A program made the translations under genes and the position numbers. A stretch of 64,000 bases of DNA from Panopea generosa (Eukaryota; Mollusca; Bivalvia; Adapedonta; Hiatellidae), in assembly GCA_029582155.1 (NCBI GenBank), contig CM055899.1:58011349-58075348 (forward strand), given 5' to 3'. Under the pieces are notes generated by a model. That model made no database searches. It saw nothing but the letters and a program-made list of their open reading frames with translations, and had not been told where the DNA came from. Shown piece by piece: positions 50,101 through 60,590 of this stretch (the first letter of the stretch is position 1; every line of letters starts with the position of its first letter).

Positions 50101-51134
50101 ACATTGAAGTATATGTTTAAGCTTGCTGACATCTGCAGCGGTAGATGAATACAATTGTTGAAGTGATACAAATAATAAAAAACAGATCCAATTTTACAGT
50201 ATGACTGGCCATCTTAATAACTAGATATCAAACGTACATTACCAAACTGGGACAGCTGGGACTGGAACTCATTACAACATAGGCATAGTGCATAAAAAAC
50301 TTAAAGCATACCTGTGCGGTTGGGTCAGTGTCGACAGTACAATGATATTTATTTTACCCTTGAAAAGTAAAATAAAGAAATAAAAAAGAAACATGCTTCT
50401 AAAGCTATGGTATTTGATGACGTGTGTATTAATTTCCTAGGGGTCGAAACCAGTTTCCATAGTCTAAACTCAAGGACAGCAGCCAGCAAGATTATTTTGT
50501 TATCAACAAACCATGCCTTAATTTAAAATGCTTTTTAAATATTATTATTGTAAACATGTGATAGAAATAAAGATACTAGTTGTATTGCAGAGAAAAGAAC
50601 AATCATCTTTGTATTTTAGTAAACAAGTATAAACGAAGAAAGCAAGGAATTCGAGAGGTCCTTGAAGAAAGGAACCATACTTTGCCAGTTATGGTATTAA
50701 TGAAATTCGATGGGTGGGGAGATAAAATAATAAAACAGCTCTAATTTCAAAAATACAAGTGACATTTTAAATAACAGGGTATCAAACGAAAGGTCGTGCC
50801 TTAGGCTATCCAGAAAAAAATGTGTCAGAAGAGAAGGCCACGCCTAATACGAAAATTTTGCCGTGAAAATGTGTTTTGGACCCATTAAAAATTTCAGTGC
50901 AAACAACTTAATTACAGTCTATTTGTACCATGTGTTGCATCAGATCGAAAGAACATTGATTCTTAACAACTGTATCACTTACCTTTGCTCCATGGATTGA
51001 AAAAAAAACACAATCTATGTTACATCAGAAAAGCACGTCGTTAAGAGTAGTTTAAAAAATGAAAAAAAAAAATGGCGCTAACCTTTGTTTTTGAGGGTAA
51101 CGGAATGAAGTTAGTTAGGCAGGGTACCAGACTA
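47140..51134. mobile_element. transposon-like element with long inverted arms, copy B (4.0 kb)
   Basis: The ends TAGTCTGGTACCCTG and CAGGGTACCAGACTA are perfect inverted repeats here, followed inward by ACTTCATTCCGTTACCC (47,155) and GGGTAACGGAATGAAGT (51,095). The arms span about 47,140-47,930 and 50,390-51,134. The interior includes the doubled exon-like piece at 48,985-49,385 and a SINE family 1 body fragment at about 49,530-49,640 (GGAGGAAGACCTCAAATGC). No intact transposase frame; superfamily unassigned. Confidence 0.74.
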
Positions 51135-51181
51135 CGAGCTCAATAAGGATAATCGGCAAGTTGATCCGAATGATCTTCTAG

Positions 51182-51183
<2 letters not shown>

Positions 51184-51230
<47 letters not shown>
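51184..51230. repeat. (GA)n microsatellite at the deletion scar in copy B
   Basis: A run of about 47 bp that sits where copy A carries two more 43-bp repeats and the 21,401-21,940 segment. Confidence 0.95.
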
Positions 51231-51232
<2 letters not shown>

Positions 51233-51540
51233 TAATGAATGACATAGAAAAAACAAAGAGAGGGAGAGATGTAAAGAGAAAGAGGGAAAAGGAGAGATAT
51301 GTAAATAATATGGATTTTCATTACTATATTTGATGTATGTAGACGTCAAGTATATCAGCTTCGCTAACGTAGCGTCTTTGAATCTTTACTGTTTTAACCT
51401 GGCTGAACTATGAACTCGCTCTCATTGTTTGCTCGTGCAAACATTTGAAGAATACGTCGTAAGGTGCTGAACGTTATCTAGTAAACGTACATTTTCACAC
51501 TATTATATTTTAGCAGAAGGGGTACTTCACGAAAGTTTAG

Positions 51541-51810
51541 CCTACTTGAAAGTTTTGCATTTTTGCAAGTCCGATATTTATTAGGATAACATATATTTAA
51601 TACTGACTTTCTAAATGTTATCATAGTTTACAAAATGCCTTTTTTAAACACGTTTTTCTAGAAAATAGCAAGTGTTGTAAAAAAATCGCACCGATTTCCT
51701 CAATTCAGTTAATGTGTTTCTCTCTGACTATGTGCATTGTTACTTAATACTGGTTAATTTGCCCTGAAATCATAGCAATGGGGAATAGTAAATATGGCTG
51801 CTTCAGACAA
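51541..51810. other. flank between copy B and the LINE
   Basis: AT-rich DNA, no homology to copy A, no gene recognised. Confidence 0.4.
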
Positions 51811-54125
51811 TAGAGGTTTATTAAATCTAACAAAAACTCAGAAATAATTCCTCCACTAAAATATACATCTGTTAATGGTGAGCATTCAGTCTATTTTAAT
51901 GATGCAGATAAAGCTAACTGCTTTAAGGACAATTTCGTCTCCATCTCAACAATAGATGAAAATATAAACAATAATACTCTACTTCCAGAGTGTATCTTTA
52001 AAACTAATAATACCATTGTAAACATGATCATTACTGAATAAGACATAATTGATATTATCGGTACTTTAGACCCATATAAAGCTGTCGGATAAGACAAAAT
52101 TAGTCACAGAATTTTACAGTTTACAAAACACACTATATCTAAACCCCTTGTCTATGTTATTTAATAAATCCTTACTTGAATGTAAATTTCCAGAGTCATG
52201 GAAGTCAGCTACTGTAATGCCTCTTTTTAAGAAGGGTCAAACAAACGTGCCATCTAATTATAGGCCAATATCTTTATTAAACTGTGTTGCTAAACTGATG
52301 GAAAGAGTTGTCTACAAACATATTTATAATTTTCTGATTGAAAATAAACTAATTTACAAATTGCAATCTGGATTTCTTAAGGGACATTCGACAAGTTTAC
52401 CAACTCATTGACATATATAATCGAATTGCTCAAAGATTGGATTCCAGACAATATACTTGTATGATCTTTTGTGATGTAGCAAAGGCGTTTGACCGAGTTT
52501 GGATTAAAGGTCTATTATTCAAGTTAAGGCAAAATGTAATAAGAGGAGATATATTGAAATGGATCAAAAGTTATTTAGTGAAACGGAAACAAAAAGATTT
52601 TATTGGTTCAAGTGTGTCAAATATTAAGGAAATGTCTGCTGGTGTTCCCCAGGGTTCGGTCTTAGGTCCTTTATTTTTTCTAGTGTACATTAACGATAAT
52701 GCAGAACAACTTTTAAGCATAACTCGTATTTTTGAAGACGATGCATCGCTTGCATCTACAGCTTCTAACTTACCAGATTTAGAGGGTATTCCTAATCACG
52801 ATCTTACTGTCATATCGCAGTGGTCCAAGCAGTGGTTAGTAAATTTTAACCCGAACAAAACAGAAGCAATTATGTTCACACTAAATAAAAATGTTTCTTT
52901 TCTGTTTTTAATTTTTGATAATGTCCCAGTAAAATTTGTTGATCACCACAAACATTTAGACATAACTTTTAGTCATAATGCAAAATGGCACCATCATATA
53001 GATAACATTGTAAATTCGGCTTGTAAGATTTTGGGAATGATGCGTAAAATTAAATTCCTGTTAAATAGAAAATCACTCAACCAAATATACATTTCATTTC
53101 TCATACCCACCCTAGAGTATGCATCAGTTGTTTGGGATGGTTGCACTCATTACGAAATTGACAAATTGGAGAAAGTACAAAATGAAGCAGCGCGTATTGT
53201 TACAGGATTAACTCGTTCTGTGTCTACTCAAAAATTGTATACCGAAATCGGATGGCTGTCTTTGTCAGAGAGAAGAAAGTATCAAAAATTAATTACGGCA
53301 ATTAAAATAAAACTGGCTTTTTACCGGATTATCTTAATAATTTATTTCCTGAAATAAAAGGTGTTAATATACCATACAACCTTAGAAATGCATGCGATTA
53401 CATAGTTACAAATAAGAGAACACAATTATATGCAAATTGATTTATTCCCTCGTGTATTTCTTATTGGAACACCCTTCCTCAATACATACGCTGCTCAGAA
53501 TCATTAATGTCCTTCAAACGTATTTTAGTCACCAATTTCTTTAACGTACAACCAGTGCGTCAGTATTATCTTACTGGAAATAGAAAGTTATCTTTAATAC
53601 ACGCACGCATTAGAAATGGGTGTAGTAATTTAGGTTTTGATAAATTTACAAATTGACTAACAACAGATTCTAGATGCCCGGGTTGTGGTAACGAAACAGA
53701 AGACGTCGAACATTATTTTATGAAATGTATTATATTCTCAAATGAACGAATCCGACTTTTTAGAGCCACACGTCGATTTCATCCTCTCAGTCATCATACT
53801 TTACTGTTCGGTAAAAACACTTATACTGACGATGAAAACTCATTTATATTCACATCTGTGCAGCAATTTATCAAATTCTCAAAACGATTTGATATTAATT
53901 AACTAAACAATATATGTGCATAAAAAGTCGGCCTAATGACGATTCTTCTAATTATAAGGTATGTTTAGATTACCTTTAGATTAGCTTATTATTATATCAT
54001 ACAACCATTATTTCCAATTTCCTTTTTTCTTTCTTTCTAAATCCTTTATCTCTATAATAGTTTTCTAATATCTAAATCAAATGTGTGTGTGTGTGTTAAA
54101 AGCAATAAAATATGTTTAAACTAAT
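51811..54125 (+). mobile_element. 5'-truncated non-LTR retrotransposon (jockey/CR1-like LINE)
   Basis: Coding similarity begins abruptly with IKSNKNSEIIPPLK near 51,817, so the endonuclease half is absent (5' truncation). It continues through reverse transcriptase and a C-terminal domain to the stop at 53,900. The 3' UTR ends with (TG)n at 54,083-54,096, GCAATAAAATATG and TTTAAACTAA; there is no long poly-A. A SINE follows at about 54,190. Multiple stops and frameshifts show that it is dead. Confidence 0.88.
51817..53902 (+). pseudogene. reverse transcriptase ORF of the LINE, decayed
   Basis: RT landmarks in order: DADKANCFKDNFVSIST (51,900), DIIDIIGTLDPYKAVG (52,045), NYRPISLLNC (52,257), the FCDVAKAFDRVW block (52,467), SAGVPQGSVLGPLFFLVYIND (52,636-52,697), then the catalytic box, here IFEDDASL where family members have FADD. 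The C-terminal part has YNLRNACDYI, RNGCSNLG and a CCHC-like CPGCGNETEDVEHYFMKC (53,677). Lesions: stops at 52,039 and 52,090, frameshifts near 52,150, 52,400 and 53,325, and further stops at about 53,437 and 53,656. The longest intact piece is 52,437-53,357. The protein would have reverse-transcribed the LINE RNA at its target. Family placement (jockey/CR1 group) is by motif style only. Confidence 0.88.
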
Positions 54126-54189
54126 AGAGGTGACCACTTAAACAGGTTTTACTGTATATTCAAATTTAGCTTGACACCATTAGTTTTAT

Positions 54190-54425
54190 AACGGATTTTA
54201 CACCGTTTCATTTTCAACACATTTCAGGTTATATAAATGACATATCCAGTTACATTGGTGTAGGAATACCGCACAATGAATCTGAGTAGAACCACCGTCC
54301 GTCAGTCCGCAAGTCACTGGCAAATCAAGATATTTGCGGGACTCGAAACTACGACCTTAGCAATGAGACGATAAACGAAATTGAGACATCTTCTTAGACC
54401 ACCTGGCCACGAAGGACTCCGTTAT
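54190..54425 (-). mobile_element. SINE family 1, full-length
   Basis: On the minus strand it has GTCCTTCGTGGCCAGGTGGT, a degenerate B-box (GTAGTTTCGAGTCCCGC), and a 3' body with CCAATGTAACTGGATATG and AACCTGAAATGTGTTG. It lies just beyond the LINE 3' end. Confidence 0.83.
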
Positions 54426-55486
54426 TTTTATAACGAAATGTTATGCCTCTTATATAAGAAGGGTCAGGTATTCCTACTTGGAAATCAATATTTTTACATG
54501 GACGGATGTAGAGAATGATTGGATGAGTGAAATATTTTCGTATGTCCCGTTATTATTTAAAATAAATATTAGAGAAAATTATGTAGCAGACTAACAAACG
54601 TGTGCACACTGTGAATTCGTAAAACCTGTTACTATAAATATGTTTACATTGAAGTTTCGGAAATATTATATTTAAGGTATTTTAAAGGGAGTATAACAGG
54701 AAAAAAACGCTACAAATGGCATATAAAAATAAAATATTTTTAAAATGGTTATTTTTTTTATCATGAATACATAAATACTGAATATCTTAGCATGTCAAAT
54801 CTACGAAAATGTGACAAAATCACTATTTATATCGGAGTGGTAAACTTAAAATGAAATCCACATTCTAAAAATAGACAGCGCTTAAATACTGTTAGACGAC
54901 CGTCACATAATCATTAGCACTCGTTCTAAGATATTTTTTTTCTACGTGTAAACCTGTTTAACGGATCAAATTGAAATCAAGATGAAATCACACAACTCAT
55001 TTAATGCGTCACAAAATATGTTTAAGTGAAAAATCTAACATAGGCGCGTAATCCAAGTTAGGAAATCCCTTTTTCAAAATATTATTTCGGTATGTTTAAA
55101 TAGATATCTTTTCAACAAGGCGTAGTCAGGGAGTATATATAGGCATAATATAGTGAAGAAAATGTTTATAGTCAATTTTAAAATGGCTTGGAAGGCGTGG
55201 TGAAGAAGTGATGACTGAAATCGAAATAGCAAATTGTTTTAAGCGGTGCCGGTAATGTAATGGATACCAAAATACAACACGTGTTGGACCATAGTAAAAG
55301 TAAAATAAAGTTAATTGTTTGTTTAGTATATTGTCAAAAATGTTGTAAAAGCAAAGGCTATATTGTTCAACATCTTGTAAAAAAGAATTTGAAATGACTA
55401 AGATCCAGGACCCGAATTAATTACAAACTACATCGTCATAAAGGTACTGTAAAGAGAAAATATATAATTAAGATATTTTGTTAACA
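54426..55486. other. AT-rich interval, no gene
   Basis: Nothing recognised except the 92-bp segment at 55,183-55,274 listed separately. Confidence 0.45.
55183..55274 (+). repeat. 92-bp segment inverted relative to 61,746-61,838
   Basis: Plus-strand ATGGCTTGGAAGGCGTGGTG through GGTAATGTAATGGATACCAA matches the minus strand of 61,746-61,838 with few differences. In the frame shared with 61,808-62,134 it would read GLEGVVKK and stop, but a TAA lies just upstream here, so this is only a fragment. Confidence 0.8.
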
Positions 55487-55672
55487 GGGCGGTAGTTTAA
55501 TGGATAAAGTGTAAGCCGCTCACACCAAAGGTTGCGTGTTTGAACCCCAGCTCGACCCGATGCCTCTCCTAAAACAACACTCAGTACTGGTTCTAGCTAC
55601 CCAGGAAGCGGACTCGAGAGCGGTTAATATAAGCAATCCAGCTAAAATGAATTAGTATAAACTATAAACTAA
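55487..55672 (+). mobile_element. SINE family 3, second full copy
   Basis: Head GGGCGGTAGTTTAATGGATA, B-box-like GTGTTTGAACCCCAGC, body GATGCCTCTCCTAAAACAAC and AGGAAGCGGACTCGAGAGC. Confidence 0.82.
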
Positions 55673-55820
55673 ATTGTACGTGTTAATCTACTGGCTAAAC
55701 TTCAGAGACACCATAGTGTTATTAAAAAGTTTTTTATTATCTCTAGACAATATCAATCGTCTACTTGTCAGATAGTTACAATTTTGTCTGTTACTTACAG
55801 TTTATTTATTATTATTACAA

Positions 55821-55967
55821 CGGTGTCTACTTGAGACAGTATTCTGAGCGCTGTCACACTGGAGTATCATGCCGCATACACATGGTATGATACCCCAACC
55901 AGTCACATTATACAGACACCGTGCCGACTAGACCTAGAACTCTCCTCTCCTCTAATGAGTAATTATA
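55821..55967 (-). mobile_element. SINE family 2, 3' fragment
   Basis: Reverse complement of the body of 23,505 and 27,870: CACACTGGAGTATCATGCCG, CATGGTATGATACCCC and CTAGACCTAGAACTCTCC. The head is missing. Confidence 0.85.
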
Positions 55968-56087
55968 AAATACATACAATTATAAGAAGTGACAACAGAC
56001 GCTGGTCTTCTATATAGTGTAGCTTTAGTATTGCGTGCCATTTTACATATTTCCCAAATCATTCTTACAGACGCTATCCAAAGCAGC
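55968..56087. other. short non-repetitive interval
   Basis: No feature seen. Confidence 0.4.
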
Positions 56088-57170
56088 AACGGCATCCCCA
56101 ACTGTTAACACACTCCGGTACGGCATCCCCATTTGTTTACACACTCAGATACGGCATTCCTATCTGTAAACACACTCAGGTACTATTTCCACGTCTGTTA
56201 ACACACTCAGGTACGACATTTCCATCTGTTAACACACTCAGGTACGGCATCCCCATCTGTTAACACACTCAGGTTCGGCTTCAACGTCTGTTAACACACT
56301 CAGGCACGGCATCCCCATCTGTTAACACACTCGGGTACGGCATCCCCATCTGTTAACACACACAGGTACGGCATCCCCGTCTGTTAACACACTAGGTACG
56401 GCATTCCCGTCTTTTAACACACTCGGGTACGGCATCCAGACCTGCGAACACATTCAGATACGGCATCCCTATCTATTAACACACTTAGGTACTTCATCCC
56501 TGTCGGTTAACACACTCAGGTACGGCATCTCATCTGTTAACACGCTCAGGTACGGCATCCACGTCTGTTAACACATTCAGGTACGGCATCTCCATATGTT
56601 AACACGCTCAGGTACGGCATCCACGTCTGTTAACACATTCAGGTACGGCATCTCCATATGTTAACACGCTCAGGTACGGCATCCACGTCTGTTAACACAT
56701 TCAGGTACGGCATCTCCATATGTTAACACGCTCAGGTACGGCATCCCCGTCTGTTAACACATTCAGGTACGGCATCTCCATATGTTAACACGCTCAGGTA
56801 CGGCATCCCCGTCTGTTAACACATTCGGGTACGGCATCTCCATATGTTAACACGCTCAAGTACGGCATCCCCGTCTGTTAACACACTCAGGTACGGCATC
56901 TCCATCTGTTAACACGCTCAGGTACGGCATCCCCGTCTGTTAACACACTCAGGTACGGCATCTCCATATGTTAACACGCTCAGGTACGGCATCCCCGTCT
57001 GTTAACACATTCAGGTACGGCATCTCCATCTGTTAACACGCTCAGGTACGGCATCCACGTCTGTTAACACATTCAGGTACGGCATCCACGTCTGTTAACA
57101 CATTCAGGTACGGCATCTCCATATGTGAACACGCTCAGGTACGGAATCCCCGTCTGTTAACACACTCAGA
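56088..57170. repeat. 31-bp minisatellite with 62-bp higher-order dimers (about 35 copies)
   Basis: Unit GGTACGGCATCCCCATCTGT plus TAACACACTCA. From about 56,535 to 57,140 two variants alternate (CATCCACGTCTGTTAACACA and CATCTCCATATGTTAACACG), making a 62-bp dimer. The left part (56,088-56,530) is less ordered and more diverged, as expected of an array edge. No coding role is evident. Confidence 0.96.
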
Positions 57171-57411
57171 TTGTTGATTTCATTATTTTTGTTGAAAGTA
57201 TTAGTATGGCAAATTTGTTTTGGGATTTTAACATACATTCGCAAGATTGCCTCGATCTGCCGCGCTGACCGTGAGTGGCAGCAGTTCAGACTAAGTCAGG
57301 TTCACAAGGAACATTCTGTTGGGAAATAAAAATATGTATTTATTTAAAGATAGTTATAAATTATACGATAACATTTCAAGTTAAAAGGTTTGATACATTT
57401 TCTATACATTT
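57171..57411. other. interval between the 31-bp array and the SINE
   Basis: No gene. 57,245-57,310 is more GC-rich (GCCTCGATCTGCCGCGCTGA) but unrecognised. Confidence 0.4.
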
Positions 57412-57650
57412 TTAATGAAGTTTAACGCCATTTTCAACACATTTCATTTTATATATGGCAGATTTACTGGTGGAGGAAGACCTCAGACTGATTCAGAATG
57501 AGTAGAACCACCGTTCTCTCGCACGTAACTGGACACTTTCTCACGTAAAGTCTTTGGAGTGATCGGGATTGGAACCAACGACCTTAGCGGTGAGAGGTAA
57601 GTGATCTTGAGACAGCGCCTTAGACCACTCGGCCACTGAGGACCTGGTGA
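57412..57650 (-). mobile_element. SINE family 1 whose head runs into the 57-bp satellite
   Basis: Minus-strand SINE: 3' end at 57,412 (AATGAAGTTTAACGCCATTT), body with GATTTACTGGTGGAGGAAGA, CTCCAAAGACTTTACGTGAG on the coding strand, degenerate B-box GTTGGTTCCAATCCCGATC, and the tRNA-Leu-like head at about 57,590-57,645. Instead of ending, the head repeats at 57-bp intervals to 60,590. Confidence 0.9.
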
Positions 57651-60590
57651 GAGGTAAATGATCTTGACACAGTGCCTTAGACCACTCGTCAACTGAGGAC
57701 CTGGTGAGAAGTAACGGATCTTTAGACGGCGCCTTAGACCACTCGGCCACTTAGGATCTGGTGACAGATAAGTGATCTTGAGACGGCGCCTTAGACCACT
57801 CAGCCACGGAGGACCTGGTGACAGGTAAGTGATCTTGAGACGGCGCCTTAGACCACTCGTCAACTGAGGACCTGGTGAGAAGTAACGGATCTTTAGACGG
57901 CGCCTTAGACCACTCGGCCACTTAGGATCTGGTGACAGGTAAGTGATCTTGAGATGGCGCCTTAGACCACTCGGCCACGGAAGACCTGAAGACAGATTAG
58001 TGATCTTGAGACGGCGCCTTAGACCACTCAGCCACGGAGGATCTTGTGACAGGTAAGTGATCTTGAGACGGCGCCTTAGACCACTCAGCCACGGAGGACC
58101 TGGTGACAGGTAAGTGATCTTGAGACGTCGCATTAGACCATTCGGCCACGGAGGACCTGATGATAAGTAAATGATCTTGAGACAGCGCCTTAGACCATTT
58201 GACCACGGAGGACCTGAAGACAGGTAAGTGATCTTGAGACGGCGTTTTAGACCATTTGACCACGGAGGACCTGGTGATATGTAAATGATCTTATGACGGC
58301 GCCTTAAACCACTCGGCCACGCAGGAACTGGTGACAGGTAAGTAATCTTGAGACAGCGCCTTAGACCACTCGGCCACAGATGATCAGGTGAGAGGTAAAA
58401 TGTCTTCAGACGACGCCTGAGAACACTCGGCCACGGAGGAACTGATGAGAGGTAAATGATCTTGTGACGGCGCCTTAGACCACTCGGCCACAGAGAACCT
58501 GGTGAGAGGTAAATGATCTTGAGACGGCGCCTAAAACCAGTCGGCCACGGAGGACCTGGTGAGAGGTAAATGATCTTGAGACGGCGCCTAAAACCAGTCG
58601 GCCACGGAGGACCTGGTGAGAGGTTAATGATCTTGAGACGGCGCCTTAGACCGCTCCGCTACGGAGAAACTGTTGAGAGGAAAATGATCTTGAGACGGCG
58701 CCTTAGACCGCTCGGCCACGGAGAACCTGTTGAGAGGTAAATGATCATGAGACGGCGCCTTAGGACACTCGGCCCTTGAGGACCTGATGAGAGGTAAATT
58801 ATCTTGAGACGGTGCAATAGATCACTCGGCCACGGAGGACCTAGTGAGAGGTAAATGATCTTGAGACGGCGCCTTAGACCACTCGGTCACAGAGAACCTG
58901 GTGAGAGGTAAATGATCTTGAGACGGCGCCTTAGACCAATCGGTCACAGAGAACCTGGTGAGAGTTAAATGATCTTGAGACGGCGCATTAAACCACTCGG
59001 TCACAGAGAACCTGGTGAGAGGTAAATGATCTTGAGACGGCGCCTTAGACCACTCGGCCACGGAGGACCTGGTGAGAGGTAAGTGATCCTGAGACGGCGC
59101 CTTAGACCACTCGGCCACTGAGGACCTGGTGATAAATAAATTATCTTGAGACGGCGCCATAGACTACTCTGCCACGGAGGACCTAGTGAGAGGTAAATGA
59201 TCTTGAGATGGCGCCTTAGACCACTCGGTCACAGAGAACCTGGTGAGAGGTAAATGATCTTGAGACGGCGCATTAAACCACTCGGCCACAGAGAACCTGG
59301 TGAGAGGTAAATGATCTTGAGACGGCGCCTAAGACCACTCGGCCACGGAGGACCTGGTGAGAGGTAAATGATCTTGAGACGGCGCCTCAGACCACTCGAC
59401 CACGGAGGACCTGCTGAGAGGTAAGTGATCCTGAGACGGCGCCTTAGACCACTCGGCCACTGAGGACCTGGTGATAGATAAATTATCTTAAGACGGCGCC
59501 ATAGACTACTCTGCCACGGAGGACCTAGTGAGAGGTAAATGATCTTGAGATGGCGCCTTAGACCACTCGGCCACTGAGGACCTGGTGAGAGGTAAATGAT
59601 CTTGAGTCGGCGCCTTAGACCACTCAGCCACGGAAGACCGAGTGAGAGGTAAATGGTCTTGAGACGGCGCCTTAGACCACTCGGCCACGGAGAACCTGGT
59701 GAGAGGTAAATGATCTTGAGACGGCGCATTAGACCACTCGGCCACGGAGGACCTGGTGAGAGGTAAGTGTTCTTCAGACGGCGCCTTAGACCACTCGGCC
59801 ACTGAGGACCTGGTGAGAGGTAAGTGATCTTGAGACGGCGCCTTAGACCACTCGGCCACGGAGGACCTGGTGAGAAGTAAGTGCTCTTGAGACGGCACCT
59901 TAGACCACTCGGCCACGGAGGACCTGGTGAGAGTTAAGAGGTCATGAGACAACGTCTTAGACCACTCGGCCACGGAGGACCTTCTGAGAGGAAAGTTATC
60001 TTGACACAGCGTCTAAGACCACTCGGTCACGGAGGACCTGGTGAGAGGTAAATGATCTTGAGACGGCGCCTTAAACCACTCTGCCACGGAGGACCGGAAG
60101 AGAGGTAAATGATCTTGAGACGGCGCCTTAGACCACTCGGCCACAGAGGACCTGGTGAGAGGTAAATGATCTTGAGTCGGCGCCTTAGACCACTCAGCCA
60201 CGGAAGACCGAGTGAGAGGTAAATGATATTGAGACGGCGCCTTAGACCACTCGGCACGGAGAACCTGGTGAGAGGTAAATGATCTTGAGACGGCACCATT
60301 GACCACTCTGCCGCGGGGGATCGGAAGAGTGGTAAGCGATCTTTAGACGGCGCCTTAGACCACTCGGCACCTTGAGACCGCGCCTTAAACCACTCTGCCA
60401 CGGAGGACCTTGTGAGAAGAAGGTGATCTTGAGACGGCGCCTAAGACCACTCGGCCTCGGAGGACCTGGTGAGAAGTAAATGATCTTGAGACGGCGCCTT
60501 AGACCACTCGGCCGCGGAGGACCTGATTGGTGAAAGGTAAATGATCTTGAGACGGCGACTTAGACCACTCGGCCACGGAGGACCCGCATT
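57590..60590 (-). repeat. 57-bp satellite made of tRNA-Leu-like SINE heads (about 52 copies)
   Basis: The monomer on the minus strand starts GTCCTCCGTGGCCGAGTGGT, continues CTAAGGCGCCGTCTCAAGAT and ends CATTTACCTCTCACCAG: 57 bp. Each monomer keeps the A-box core TGGCCGAGTGGTCTAAGG, typical of leucine and serine tRNAs, but lacks the B-box. Higher-order copies are visible: similar 3-monomer blocks near 57,685 and 57,857 (about 171 bp), 6-monomer blocks near 59,109 and 59,452 (about 342 bp), and 10-monomer blocks near 59,601 and 60,171 (570 bp). Because 57 is 19 codons, long 19-residue-repeat frames stay open in more than one frame; these are not genes. Confidence 0.96.

Larger units (their letters stand above)
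32288..51540. repeat. segmental duplication, copy B
   Basis: Direct-orientation partner of 402-22,281, about 19.3 kb. It is shorter because of a one-unit C1q intron repeat, fewer 101-bp and 145-bp units, and loss of the 21,401-21,940 segment. It is longer at the 17-bp array and in the transposon, and has gained a SINE at 41,775. It begins near TATGACGTTACAAGGCAGGC and ends near GGTACTTCACGAAAGTTTAG. Confidence 0.93.

Noticed and set aside
56088..57170. Regular short repeats that could suggest a CRISPR-like array
   Set aside because: There are no unique spacers between the repeats, no cas genes, and the surrounding DNA is clearly that of an animal.
57483..60401. Several long open frames on the minus strand with 19-residue repeats (WPSGLRRRLKIIYLSPG and SSVAEWSKAPSQDHLPLTR types)
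   Set aside because: They are translations of the 57-bp satellite: 57 is a multiple of three, so different frames stay open at once, and the underlying DNA is a SINE tRNA head.
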